A stretch of 64,000 nt of DNA from Lineus longissimus. Lineage: Eukaryota > Nemertea > Pilidiophora > Heteronemertea > Lineidae. The stretch is taken from assembly GCF_910592395.1 (NCBI RefSeq), contig NC_088313.1, forward strand, positions 6,574,501 to 6,638,500. Reading direction: 5' to 3'. Numbering within the stretch: position 1 is the first letter of the stretch; each line of letters opens with the position of its first letter. The notes beneath the pieces were generated by a model. The model was not told where the DNA came from and did no database searches. It saw nothing but the letters and a program-made list of their open reading frames with translations. Below are positions 42,230 to 54,380 of this stretch, piece after piece. A program made the translations under genes and the position numbers.

Positions 42230-43334
42230 TTAAGTGGAGATATAGATTTTTCCGACGCCACGCTAACATGGCTAATGGCGCTTGATTGCCCCGCTACTGC
42301 GACGACAATGGAAATGACGTTGCGTCGTAATAACGGGGTGACGCGAACTCGGATCTCGGCGTGCACTCACGAGGCGGGAAAGGTCTTTCGCGCCAAAACG
42401 AACGCGTACTAAAAATAACCAATAACGCATTTTTTTACTATCTAACTCTAAGAGCTGAAACCAAAATTGGAAAAGCATCAAAAACGTTCAGAAGAATAGT
42501 TTACTGATGACCGAGAAAAAGAACAAACATACCGCACTGCCAGTACAGCCATCTATTCATTGAAGGCAAGAGCGGTCGCAGGAGGCTGAGAACTTGTTTC
42601 ATGGTAATTTATTTTGCCAATATGTATGCATTATTTAGCTGAATCAAAAACTCATGCGACTTCAGTCTGGGTCTGAGCTGAGTGAAGCATTTGCAGATGG
42701 GCGTGGTTTTTTAACCATTTGGACACGCCCAGCAAATCGACCCCGTATGGGTTTACCAAATCGAGCCGTTTGGGTTCACCATATCGACCCCGTGTGGGTT
42801 CAACAAATCGACCCCGTATGGGTTCGCTATATCGGTTCATTCGTTCGTACCGGTCTGAAGGACGACGTTTTATCGTTCGGTTCGTCTCATCATGGAATAA
42901 CTCCAAGACACTTCTTTCTTGAGGACTGTATATTTTTAACTAAAAAAGCATTGCCATTCAAACACACACAGAGAGAAAGATTAAAAGCATTATATCATAT
43001 AGAATTATTTGAAGGTTACACCATAAACCATTATGTAAAGTAGACAAACTTTATTGTCCATTTCCCGCCCAAACACAGCTCACAAAACAAAAAGTAAAAG
43101 CTTTCACATAGAAGTGCTGAGTGAGTATTGCGGATACGTATCATGAACGTGCAATTTTAAAACGTCGTCCTCTATTGGCAAGGTGATTAACTGGTATATC
43201 AGAATGGCGCGTAGCGATATATCAAATAGCATTTTGATACATGTACTGTCCTTTAAAGAGCCCCCAATCTTTTGGTTAATGCAATCATAAGCTCCTTCCG
43301 ATAAATAAATGCCACACGCAGAGCACGTCGTAAC
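42230..43334. other. Copy 2 insertion and duplication end; 24-bp tandem repeat
   Basis: About 660 bp (42239-42897) have no counterpart in copy 1, which reads GTGGAAACTCCAAGACAC. The extra segment includes four tandem units of 23-24 bp at 42733-42827 of the type CAAATCGACCCCGTATGGGT. The remainder matches 20320-20777. No gene was seen. Confidence 0.6.
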
Positions 43335-44166
43335 TATACTCTGAGTAGGAGACGAGGGTAGCTGAATTCGATGACGAGGGTAATTGAACCAATGTTGACA
43401 AAAGATGACGAGGGTAATTGTATCAACAACCTAAATCTACAAATGTACTTTGCCGCGATATGGGGGGGGGGGGGGGGGTGATGCAAATTATCATTGTAAA
43501 AAAAGGTCGCAGTTATAATATAAACTCACGCAATGGTTGAACCGGTAATACTAAATTGGTTTATATAACTTAAGATCGAGGAAATAAGCGGCCCCAGCTG
43601 ATCTTTCTGAAAATAAACCATTATATACAACTAAGTTATGTTCAGACCAGTGTAAGAGCAACAACTGACCAAACAGAAGATATTTTACACCATGCAGTAA
43701 CCGACACCTACATCGTTTATCTTGCGAGTGAAGAGGCTTGATGAAAAAAGTTCCTGACCAACATTGCGATGAGTATTGCTTTGAAACCCGGGTTCTGAGA
43801 ATCTGTTCAGGGGAAAATCTTGTTAAAGACATGGAAAACGCTTATTAGATTTAAACGGACAACTTGGGCATGGGATTAACCTGACAAGGAGGATAATACC
43901 CCTGCACGCTTGACACCATGGACTTAGAGGGAATTGAATTACAAAAATGCATGCTGTTTAGATCAAAACCTTTTCAATTAAAATGTGTCAATGAACTATT
44001 CTCACCTTGTCTCAAAGTGTCGCATCAAGATATACATTGAACGTCTTGTAATAATGAAATGAACGGATCCTGCACATTTGGCAATAACGACGGCCAATAC
44101 AAGCAGGGACGGAACGACATCATCACAACTAGAGTTCCGGTCATGTGCAAGCATGCAAGGAGGTTG
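43335..44166. other. No gene; GACGAGGGTAATTG repeats and G-run
   Basis: GACGAGGGTAGCTG/GACGAGGGTAATTG occurs at 43351, 43373 and 43407, directly past the duplication edge. Inverse copies lie at 47177-47190 and in a palindrome at 47367-47394. A G-run of about 17 is at 43463-43480. Confidence 0.6.
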
Positions 44167-44175
44167 GAAATAATC

Positions 44176-45140
44176 GGCTTACTGGACTTTGCGCAACGAA
44201 ACGAAACGAGCGAAATGGGGGAGCGACCATTATGTTTTACCCCGGTACGTCAAGTTCGATACATGGTGTCAATCACCAGTATGGATGTGTTTTCCATTAT
44301 GAATACGTGTTTTTAAAAATCAAAATCATATGAATTTCCTTTCCATTAGAAGTAAACGATGATGACGTTTCAGTTTAGGAGCCTAAGTTTTGTGGTCCCA
44401 ATGGCCAAATTAACCCCTCGTTGGCTGAAAAGTCGATTCACCGGTCACAAATGGTCGAAAATGACCCCCAAAACTTCAGACCCCCAACCTGGTAATTATC
44501 ACGGTCAGTCCACAACAAAATTTCTATGGTTTGAAGATCTAACCTCGGGCTGTATTATCTGCCGGAAATTGATTTTCATCGGCACGTCTGGGAAAAATCT
44601 ATGGGGCGCTAAACTTGACCAATTCAACTTTTTAATGCATTAGCAATTTGATAATAAATGTAGTGTGTACCCGTAACCGCTTGAGGTCTGGACTTAAAAC
44701 TTTGTTTACAAATTCACATCAAATTTCGTTTCAAAATTATTCTTTGTTTGTCACCAGGGGGCGTAATGCAAAAAAACATGAAACAAACGATACGGCCCGT
44801 AGTTTTGTTGATACGAATCGTTTACTGTATGGCCGTTACAAGCCGTTGTCTGAATATGATGTGAACCTGTTTACCGTTCAATGCTGCTCCCTGTGACGCT
44901 GTACCTGCAAATGTTCAATGAAAACAATGCTGATAATGACTTACACGGCTTGTTCGCATCGTAAACATAGTGGTACCCGGGTTAACTGTCTTTTGCGTTT
45001 GGCCTAATTTTACAACGATTACTCCCCATGTAACCACGATCTAGGATGGACAGGCTGTGTATTATGAATAGGAAAAGTCACGTAGGGACCGTTGCGTAGA
45101 ATACTTTTTTGGCGAAATATTGCGCAAAGTCCAGTAAGCC
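44176..45140 (+). mobile_element. Mutator-type MITE I with 9-bp target duplication
   Basis: The ends are GGCTTACTGGACTTTGCGCA and its reverse complement. A perfect 9-bp direct duplication, GAAATAATC, borders them (44167-44175, 45141-45149). A 9-bp duplication is typical of Mutator-like elements. The interior, 965 bp in all, has no transposase. The right half (from about 44811) is the inverse of the left half of MITE II. Confidence 0.85.
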
Positions 45141-45433
45141 GAAATAATCAGAAGGGTGTAATCAAATGGCAGCACCCAACCACAGATCCTGTGTCTCACG
45201 GTTTTTAATGCCACGACCAAGTCGGGATTTTATGCTGATCATGTAGGAACGGACATTCATTGTCATGTGAGTTAATATCACTTCTTCTATCAGCCGTATT
45301 CATGTGTGTTTCCTGCTCCGTAAAAATACCTCGTCCTCACGAATGCTTCCGAAAACACTCGAGGTCAGCTTCGTGACGCCGGAGTTATCAACAGTGTAGC
45401 AATACGCCACAACCAACTTACGTCGCCACAACA

Positions 45434-46225
45434 GGCTTACTGGACTTTGCGCAATATTTCGCCAAAATCTATTCTACCCAACGGTACCAAGGTGACTTTT
45501 CCTATTCATAATACACAGCCTGTCCATCCTAGATCGTGGTTACATGGGGAGTAATCGTTGTAAAATTAGGCCAAACGCAAATACAGTTTACGCGGGTCAT
45601 ACCACTATGTTTTCGATGCGAACAAGCCGTGTAAGTCATTATCCAGCATTTTTTTCATTGAACATTTGCGGGTACAGCGTCACAGGGAGCAGCATTGAAC
45701 GGTAAACAGGTTCACATCATATTCAGACAACGGCTTGTAACGGCCATACAGGAAACGATTCGTATCAAAAACCGACGATCACAACTATTCGCTTGCTGAG
45801 AGTATACATTACGCGCATACATTACATTCAGACATTTGAGCTTCCAATAATTTTGTTAATTTACGTGAGTACATTTTCAACCCCGAAAAGTGTGATGAAG
45901 TTATGCTTTTATTTAGTAAAAATCGGTAGGTATGTCCAACAAGACATGTGTCTCAGCTGCCTGGGTGGGTGTGGGTCATCACTCAAAAGTCGTTCTCTGC
46001 AATGCATGCAAGCACTGCGTGTGTGTTTGATTTGTGTACACAATGTACGTTACCCTCTCTACTTCAAATGAATGAACCTCATAAGGCTTTGAATAATTAA
46101 TTGTTTGTCGTACCTTCTTCGATCGAGGTCCGAACAAATTTTCAGGCTAGAGTACCGGGGTAAAAACATAATGATCGCTCCCCCATTTCGCTCGTTTCGT
46201 TTCGTTGCGCAAAGTCCAGTAAGCC
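45434..46225 (-). mobile_element. Mutator-type MITE II with 9-bp target duplication
   Basis: Same family as 44176-45140 in opposite orientation, 792 bp. The termini are GGCTTACTGGACTTTGCGCA and inverse. The target duplication GCCACAACA is perfect (45425-45433, 46226-46234). Together with MITE I it forms an inverted pair with arms of about 340 bp around a 293-bp spacer. Confidence 0.85.
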
Positions 46226-46234
46226 GCCACAACA

Positions 46235-48003
46235 AGCACATACAGTAGCCAGCGACGTCAGACCTGTCACTTGAACAAAAACCATCGGACATTTCACATC
46301 GTAACCCCACTGATGAGCCTATGCGATGCAAAACAAATGAGGCGAAACGCATCTGGAGGTCTATTTAATAGTATCTATGTTTTAAGGAACTGTACACAGT
46401 GCAGCCCGTTCCCATATTTTCATACAGCACCCTACCACAGCCTCGCTGCTGTACCAATGTCATCAGCAAGATTAAGTTGATTAACGACTCTACGCTACTC
46501 ATGCAAAGGATAAACCTTCAATGGACTGATAAATCATGAAAAACAACTTTCTAAACAACAAATTTAGAGGTTTTGGCTTCGAGCTGGACAGAATCCTACC
46601 GTCGCTTAAAAAACAAAAATGGGGGGGGGGACGTTTGCAGTGTGCCCTATAACGATATTTTTAATTTTTTAACATTGTTGATCCGTACACCCGAAAGGTC
46701 GTACACCCGTATTTTTGTCAGAGTTGATCAGTGTACGCCTTGATTTGATGTACCAGTTTGATCCTAATGGTGGGAAATGAAATAACTATTTGCAACACAC
46801 CGTGTAGCAGACGTACCTGGCTTGGGCCTTCGAAGGGTCCATGGTCAGATATTATCGAACTTGGATTAAAGGGACGATATCTTCTGCTCGAGAAGTGATA
46901 GATCATGACATGTGTACACACCGGATAAATCGTGTATGTTGACCACCGTGATAGTGATTTAGGTGCAGTACCCCTCCAAAACACCTTCTGCAGCGAAGGT
47001 GAAGGAAGTATTTAAATCTGATGAAGCCCGTAAACCAATATCATGTGATCCTGCACCTGTCCAGTCAATCGCCACGATTCATTATGGGACAATACCCTCA
47101 TCGTCAACCCACGTCCATACGACAATTACTCTCGCCATCTGTTTAATTACCCATCGTCTTTCACCGAAATCGAATTCAATTACCCTCGTCTCGCTCTCAA
47201 ACTTTACCGGCTATATTCTCGGCCCCTTCGAAAAATTACGCAAAGGCAGCACATGCATTTTGTTAAGCACACACATATTGACTGCTTGCGAGGTCATTCA
47301 AATAACTATAAACGGGATAAAATCGGGGGAAACTTGCCGAATGCAGCGGGTCCGTTCCGCCATTTTGACGAGGGTAACTGCAATTACCCTCGTCCGGTAG
47401 TCCACAGTGAACGTACAACGAAAATTTCATGGTTTGATAAGCTAGGATGGTCTATTTGGCTGTGAAAGCGTTCCTCCCTTGGTACGTCTCGAAAAAAGTT
47501 ATGAGCAGATAGTACCATTTTAAAGGGAAAACGGCTTAAAACTTTGATACAGGTGCGTGACCAAATGGTAAAACCGCGGGCCTTTCACGCCAGCGTCCCC
47601 GGTCGAATCGCGCTGAGGTCAACTTTTTTAAATTTCTTACTCTTTCCGTGATTCTTATAATTTTTGAGTGAATATATATTTTTCACAAAAAGCCGACTTT
47701 CAAAATAAAGTTACTGGCATTAACAATAATTTTCCTTTTCTAGAAGTGAGAATTGTAAGATATCATGATATGCCACGGACATACATTCACTGATGTACAC
47801 CGACGGTACACCAATAGCAAAAACGTCAAGCATTAATTTAGATAAGATTTTTTCCGCTGGAAGTGAAAAATTACATTTATCACGGATTTGTTTTCTCGTC
47901 TATAGTCTGCATTAAAGCTTTTAGGTTGTCTATCCTAGAGTGACATCCTTTTTCTTGTCGACTCTAAATATATAGTGTTTTCCAGACGTAAAGCTTTGAT
48001 TCT
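46235..48003. other. No gene; 3' flank of the SLC16-family gene
   Basis: Contains the inverse GACGAGGGTAATTG copies at about 47177-47190 and the 28-bp palindrome GACGAGGGTAACTG/CAATTACCCTCGTC at 47367-47394. The right part, next to 48004, should include the 3' UTR of the minus-strand transporter; I could not place its polyadenylation signal. Confidence 0.5.
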
Positions 48004-50666
48004 CTATTTAGTCCAGTCCTCGGACTTACGATGTTCGTTTTCGTCTTCTTTCGTTGTAATAGGCAGACAGAAGTACTGAACGAAATGTAAGAGTCCCCCA
48101 ACAATCCCAGTTGCTCCAAGGTAGAATGCTGTATCATAAGAACCAGTGAGATCCTTCATCGTTCCTAAAAATATAAGGAGGCAGCATTTCTTAGAAATCA
48201 TAACTGTCGCGTATGCTAGTACATGGTGAGTACATGTATATATTATATTCATTGGACAGGGTGTTGAAAAGTCAGAAAAGTTGCGAAGACAGAAAGTTGC
48301 GAATACAACCTAGTTCGCATCGAAAGGCTCCAGGAATCAATACTAGGAGTTTGGCAGTTTAGTTGGTACCGTTTATGTTATAGTAAGTATTGTACATGTA
48401 CAATTACTTAACTAGTCACGATTTTGCTCCTCAGTCGAACCTACATTTTATAAAAACTTCCTTTGCTGGCCTCCGTTTTTGACCATTTTGATCTCCTAAA
48501 AAGCCCATTATTTGCTCTTACCTATTATAAATGGTGTTGCTGTGGTTGAAATTCCACTGAAAAGTAGAAATAAACCAATGGCCGCAGGTTGTCGTTCTTT
48601 TCCAACAACATCCCCAATGACACAAATGGCGAGTGATTTATAAATGGACATGAAAACCGTGAACAGAACAGCTACTGTTGACAGTTCAATAGAGGTCCCA
48701 GTGAACTGAAGAAGCACGACCAGCGTGGACCAAATAACTGTGCAGGCTCCCCACACGTGTTGCCTGAAAGGGCGGAACGTCTTTCTATCAAGCAATAGAG
48801 CTGTCGGTATATTAACAACCAAATCAACGGATCCCAGCACAGTTAGAAGAATGCCAATGTCAGATTCAGATACTGCTCGTTCCTCGGCCAAGGCAGGCAG
48901 AAATATATGTGGTATATAAAAAGCAACTCCGATCATAATGCCCGCCGAACTTCGCATAACATACCCAGGTTGCTTTAATAGTGCAAGATGGTCCGAAATA
49001 CCTGCACAGCAGGAACTTCTCCACCTATATTTTCCCTCTGGTTGGGAATAGGGTGCTTTTTTCAAAGGTCCACTTTCATTACCGATGTCTTCGTTATTAG
49101 CAATTGTCCAACTTCTTTCCACTCCCACGTAAATTGCCGAGGCCGTTAAATTGTCGATTAACGCAGACTGTTTGGTTGGATGTGAGATGGTCTGGTCAAA
49201 TAATAATTTTACGCTTGCATCCTTTTTTGCTGCACCATCATCATCACGTTCACCTTCCACGGTTACATCAGCAATTATGTCATCTCTCAAGACATTTGTT
49301 ATTGTCTGTGATCGAGAGAGGGCGCCTGCAGGGATGAGATGCGCCATGATGCCGCCAAATAAAAGCATCGTACCACTGAATCCATACTTATCAAGGAAAA
49401 GAATGAAGACAGGCGGCGCGATCATAGCACCGATTCCCCCTCCTCCATTGTTGATGCACAGAGCAAGCGTGACCTTCTTTTTGAAGTGCTGAGCAATGTT
49501 GATGAAGATTGCTGTCTGCAAAAGGGCAGTGCCAACACCTGAAATCGATCGTTAAATTCTATCAGTAACTGGGTGTCAAAAAACTTGTGACAATAGAAAT
49601 CTCACTTCTGCATGAAATCCAAAAATTGGCACCAGAAATGTAGTAATAGCCTGTCATGCATGGATCCCCGAGTTGCCGCAAATTCGAAATAGGCAAGTTG
49701 TCGCAAATTGATGGGCGAACCCCCTCGACTCCAATACTAGCAGAGGGGATTGATATCCTTCAATATCATGTCTGCATTTGGAATGCCTAATTTGCAGTTA
49801 CGGGTATAAAAGAGGAATAAGAAGAAACAACTTGCAATCCTGTTAATCAAGCAAATGATAGATATTTACCGGTGCAGATTCCAAAGGTGAAAAACATGTA
49901 AGCTAGGCTGAATCGGAATGCGCTGAGAATCATACCAGTGCTGGTGATGAGGCCCCCGGCGATGGCTACCGCACGGCACCCAAAGCGAGAACAGAGGAGA
50001 CTCACCACTGGTCCTAAAAAATGGATTATTGCATGAATTCGTTATTTAAAGTAACAGTATCACCATCATATTCATTATAATCATCATCATCTTCATTTTC
50101 ATTCTTCGGTCATCTCATCGCATTTGCGACTTCACCGTGCAAAACAATTTCTTTCTTTTTATTGCACAAACTGTATGTAAATGATTTTTACAGTTTTATT
50201 TACGTTTAAAAACCCATACGTTGTGAGTTAAAGGGTGTCTGTGTTATGGTCACACATATGGTCAATTCAACAATATAATTAACCGGTGTTCGACTGAACT
50301 CCTCTCGCCCCCAGAGGTGACTGGTGGAATTAAGGAGCGAAAGGACTTGATACGAATGTATCTGTCCCCTTTAACATTATTTTGATAAACGTTTCCGACA
50401 AATATATTCTGGCCCGTAACCATGATGATATAATTTGTATCACCACCGCAGTGAGGTAATTTTTTAGTATGCGACTTACCCAACACCGAGCGAATTGTAA
50501 TGGCCAGTGCGGTCACCCATGCAGTGGTGGCGGCTTTGTCATCGAACACCTCCAGCATCTCAAGATAAATCAAGCCGAAGCACTTATCTGTCCCTGCCAT
50601 GATGGTGTTCATGACGGTGCACCCAATGAGGACGAGCCATGCCCAGCCACCATCAACATCTCCCAT
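48004..50666 (-). CDS. SLC16 (monocarboxylate transporter) family protein
   Basis: A 12-helix major-facilitator protein of the plasma membrane that probably moves a monocarboxylate or a similar small solute. Coding exons, in order: 50666-50480 (ATG in AAAACATGG), 50013-49870, 49538-48522, 48164-48004. All have GT-AG sites and all junctions are phase 1; together they give 502 residues, close to the usual 450-500. MGDVDGGWAWLV holds the family signature [D/E]G[G/S][W/F][G/A]W before TM1. QHFKKKVTLALCINNGGGGIG matches the second signature after TM4. A long hydrophilic loop (ADVTVEGERDDDGAAKKDAS) lies between helices 6 and 7. In TM8, GSVDLVVN has the Asp of MCT1 but Asn where MCT1 has the essential Arg four residues on (by-eye alignment), so proton-lactate transport is doubtful. 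Sequence up to 50671 belongs to the same exon as 5' UTR, after the acceptor TTTATTTGCAG; an untranslated exon lies upstream. Confidence 0.92.
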
Positions 50667-50671
50667 GTTTT

Positions 50672-51237
50672 CTGCAAATAAAGGCAAAGCTTCCTCGATT
50701 GATGGCAGTGATGTCGATATGGAAGAACTGTCTCCAATGTAAACAGAGATATGAACAAAGGATTGCACAAATCGCACTTCTCCTCATTTGACAAGTCGAA
50801 CTTTCGGCGTAATTGTCTGACGAACATCTCCACAAGTTTTTTATGCCGAAAAAATCTCCAAAAGTGTAACTTTTGAAATGGGAGCATAAAGATCCTTAGG
50901 AAAAGAAGTTGATATGCTTAGCAACAACATCGCAACGTTTTTCCAGTAGTCATTGCGCTCCCTGCTTGTCTTTATCATCCATTCGTTAAACAATCAAAGA
51001 TCCATGTAAAACCTTGGTTATCGATAATATCGGATGTCACAGGAAAAAAGGTATAAAAAGAATTAATTTATGTCCATGTATATACATGTATGTGCGGTCT
51101 TTATCTGTGTACATCAAATGTATAGGAAATGTGCTCAAATTTAAAATGATTTGGCTGGCCTCAAAAGCCATGTTAGAGCGTTGTGACAAGTAACGGCCAA
51201 ATGATCGCTATGTGTCGCTGCACATGGAAATAATATA
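50672..51237. other. Upstream region of the SLC16-family gene
   Basis: Should contain the intron and non-coding first exon of the transporter; I could not place that exon. No other gene was seen. Confidence 0.4.
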
Positions 51238-53280
51238 TCTGATCACTATCCAGTGTCGGTCACACTTAACATAGACATAGATCGGCAAGACGAGATTGAT
51301 GGTGCGAGACAGGCAGAATTACGGCAACCTGAGGAAACCAAAGTTAATTGGTATAAGGCTAACGAGAATGACTTGTTAAAATACAAGAACAGTCTCGACA
51401 ATCTGCTCACTGCAATTCAGTTGCCTGCTGATCTTACGTGCACAACTCTGCGTTGCACGAACCATGATCATTCCATCAATGAGCTATATGACAATATTTT
51501 ACTTGCTTGTATTCAGGCAGGTCAGCGCAACCTGCCGAAATCTTCTGCCAAAACTATAGACGGTTGTATTCCTGGATGGAATGAAGATTTGGCAGAGTAT
51601 AAACGTAAAACTATTTTCTGGCACAACTTATTTAAAACCAATGGGAGGGGTCGTTGCCGAAATCAGGCGTCGGACGCGTGCGCAATATCATTTAGCATTC
51701 AAGCAAGCAAAGAATAATTCAGAAAAGCACAAAGCCAACAAAAAAGGTCCGAAAAATGAATAAATCATCTCAGAAACTTCCAAACATCAGTAAAGCTGCT
51801 ATTGGGGACCATTTTGCCAGGAAATATACAACTCCGTATAACTTGATAGACATATAATGACTACTACTCTCCATGACACAGACTGCCTTATTTCATCCGA
51901 ATGTTCATGTGCTAATAGTTCATGTAATCAGCAACATTTTACAACTGTGGACGAGATTGCTATCTGCGTATGGTTACTAAATTTTAACATGAATGACGGT
52001 TTGCTCGGGCTCTCAACCAGTCATCTAAAGAATGGCACCCTAATGTTGCATACTTTGTTATCCCTTCTGTTCACTACTTTCATACGGCACAGACACATTC
52101 CACCCGACATGCTAATTAGTACACTAATTCCTATTCCTAAAAATGCCAAGAAATCTCTAAAAGATTCCTCAAATTACAGGGCCATTGCACTCAACAGCCC
52201 AGCCCCATTTCCAAGCTTTTAGAAACCGTTATTCTTTCTAAAGCTAAGGAACAACTTCAGTCCTCCGACATGCAGTTTGGTTATAACAAAGGTGTTTCCA
52301 CCACCGCCACCAGTTGCACATATGTTGGTAATAAAACAGTCAAATATTATCTCAATGGTGGGTCTCAGGTGTATGCGATGCTGTTTGACGCTCTTCCGTC
52401 TTCTGATAAAAAGGAAGGTCACCCAGGGTTATAGCCTTGCTGTACATCAAACAGAAAATGCCAATAAGGTGGCTCGAGTATAACTCGGATTTCTTCACAG
52501 TGACAAACAGTGTGAAGCAAGGGGGTATAGACTGTCTCCGGCTCTGTTTTCAAAATACAGTGTGTCCCAGAAAGTTTGTCGAATTAAATTTGATAAAAGT
52601 GGCAGTACATCGCAACTATAGGGTTAATATAAGGTCTACAGGTAACTTGTCATCCGCGGCGTAATAGGGTCTTTCCTAGGCATACAATTACCGCCCACGC
52701 GGAACTACCTGACGTAACGCATCCCTTGCGGTTCACTGCTATGGACACATTGTTTGGCCGAAAGTTATGAAGTTACGAGGCCCTGACGCAAGGCCCGGTC
52801 GAAGGTGAGCGGGTCATTGTCCTGCTGTGGACTCCGGTCACGGTGTTTTATCTATGAAGTAATTCATATTGACCCTCTTCAGACGGATGGTGCGGCATAA
52901 ATGCCAATTTAACTCGACAAACTTTCTGGGACACACTGTATATTGACGTACTTCTAGAGCGCCTCAAGGACTCTTGTAGTGCTTTGTTTGGACAATGGGA
53001 CTTGAATGACAGGACGATTGAAACCTTTTAAACTGTCTGGCGGAAGGCAGCTCGTAGAGTGTTAGGTTTACATCCTATGACACATAGCCGTTTCTTAGCC
53101 AATATCACGTGTCCACGCTCTGTACATCACATAACCGCAAACAACATTAAGACTCATCATCACGTGGACATTGAAACAGCTCGTCTGGCTTCTGTAATCC
53201 GTGATTTCATGTACTTTAGGGAAGAAAACCCAGGAGAAGCCAGGCAGACGACTGATATTACAAACCTATTATCCGAATGA
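51238..53280 (+). pseudogene. Non-LTR retrotransposon ORF2 fragment (endonuclease end to RT C-terminus)
   Basis: SDHYPVSVTLNIDI at 51238 is the last block of an AP-endonuclease domain. IDGCIPGWNEDLAEYKRKTIFWHNLF follows at 51560, then after a frameshift EIRRRTRAQYHLAFKQAKNN. RT blocks: HLKNGTLMLHTLLSLLFTTF and STLIPIPKNAKKSL then NYRAIALNS (52020-52200), MQFGYNKGVSTTATSC (52270), YSDFFTVTN-like NSDFFTVTNSVKQGG (52490). A TA-flanked MITE splits the frame at 52558-52938, and IDVLLERLKDSC resumes directly after it, followed by VWRKAARRVLGLHPMTHSRF to 53280. The catalytic FADD region is missing, and stops and shifts abound. It belongs to the Jockey/CR1 lineage and differs from the 4.6-kb family. 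Confidence 0.8.
52558..52938. mobile_element. Tc1/mariner-type MITE inserted in RT pseudogene
   Basis: The ends are CAGTGTGTCCCAGAAAGTTT and its reverse complement (about 27 bp). TA borders both sides (52556-52557, 52939-52940). It is 381 bp with no gene. Removing it restores the RT reading frame across the site, giving FQNIDVLLERLKD. Confidence 0.9.
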
Positions 53281-53377
53281 TCAGTGACATGGGGCAGGAG
53301 GTACGGGGTCAAATTGGGAAACGTAAGGTAATGTGCATTATTGAGTGGTACTGAGCGTTACGTATACACAATGTATA

Positions 53378-54380
53378 TGGCAAGCCAAAGCGGAATTTAT
53401 TCAAGACTTTAGAATTACCATTCAAGAAGTTAAATATAAGTTCAAGAAGGAAATATATGTTCAAGACTAAAATATGTTCAACCTTGAATCAAATGTTTTC
53501 AACCTTGAATAAAATATGTGCAACCTTGAATAAAATATGTTCAACCTTGAATAAAATATGTCCAACCTTGAACAAAATATATTCAACCTTGAACAAAATA
53601 TATTCAAGACTCACGTGACCATATTCAAGACGCACGTGACCACAAAATTGATGACGTAGTTGCTCATGTTTTGATGCTTTACGGACTTTCCCGAACCCGC
53701 GTCCGGACTTTCCCGAACCCGCGTCCGGACTTTCCCGAACCCATGGTACTTGTGTTGCGTTTCGGAGCTCGAATTGTTCGCACGAGGTTTTGACACATGG
53801 TTGTACACGTACCTAGCCGCCTACACCTGACATGTACTGTAATCCTACACATCATGACATGGATGCCGAGTGAATGTCAGAGTCGATACATGTTTCACAG
53901 ACATATCAGGCAAATTATAGGTTCAAAATGCGCAATGCCTCTCACCTTTCATTCTTAAGGCCGACACCACTGTATCGGATTCTCGTTGTCTTTTGACATG
54001 TTTGAGTGTTTAGGCTATACAGGCAATCGATCATGTCGTGAAACAGAACGCATCAGAAGTACCACAGATTCTACGCTCTACGTCATCAATTTTGTGGTCA
54101 CGTGCGTCTTGAATATGGTCACGTGAGTCTTGAATATATTTTGTTCAAGGTTGAATATATTTTGTTCAAGGTTGGACATATTTTATTCAAGGTTGAACAT
54201 ATTTTATTCAAGGTTGAACATATTTTATTCAAGGTTGAACATATTTTATTCAAGGTTGAAAACATTTGATTCAAGGTTGAACATATTTTAGTCTTGAACA
54301 TATATTTCCTTCTTGAACTTATATTTAACTTCTTGAATGGTAATTCTAAAGTCTTGAATAAATTCCGCTTTGGCTTGCCA
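53378..54380. mobile_element. TA-flanked foldback element with 21-bp tandem arrays
   Basis: Arms at 53378-53659 and 54078-54380 are near-exact inverse copies. They begin TGGCAAGCCAAAGCGGAATT and contain tandem units of the type AAAATATGTTCAACCTTGAAT; the right arm has one unit more. TA borders both ends. The ends share TGGCAAGCC with the foldback element at 27.3 kb. The 418-bp loop carries three 22-bp repeats of CGGACTTTCCCGAACCCGCG type at about 53683-53743. It has no coding capacity. Confidence 0.85.

Larger units (their letters stand above)
26778..43334 (+). repeat. Segmental duplication, copy 2
   Basis: Direct partner of 10194-20777, enlarged by insertions: a short palindrome (26919-26959), a foldback element with palindromes (27328-28360), intron sequence in the GPCR, a DIRS retrotransposon (32931-39483), a TTAA-flanked element (41488-42229) and about 660 bp following it. 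Similarity ends at CGTCGTAAC (43326-43334). Confidence 0.9.

Noticed and set aside
53378-54380. CRISPR-like array (regular 21-bp units)
   Set aside because: Units are direct tandem copies without unique spacers, lie in inverse arms of a foldback element, and the genome is eukaryotic.
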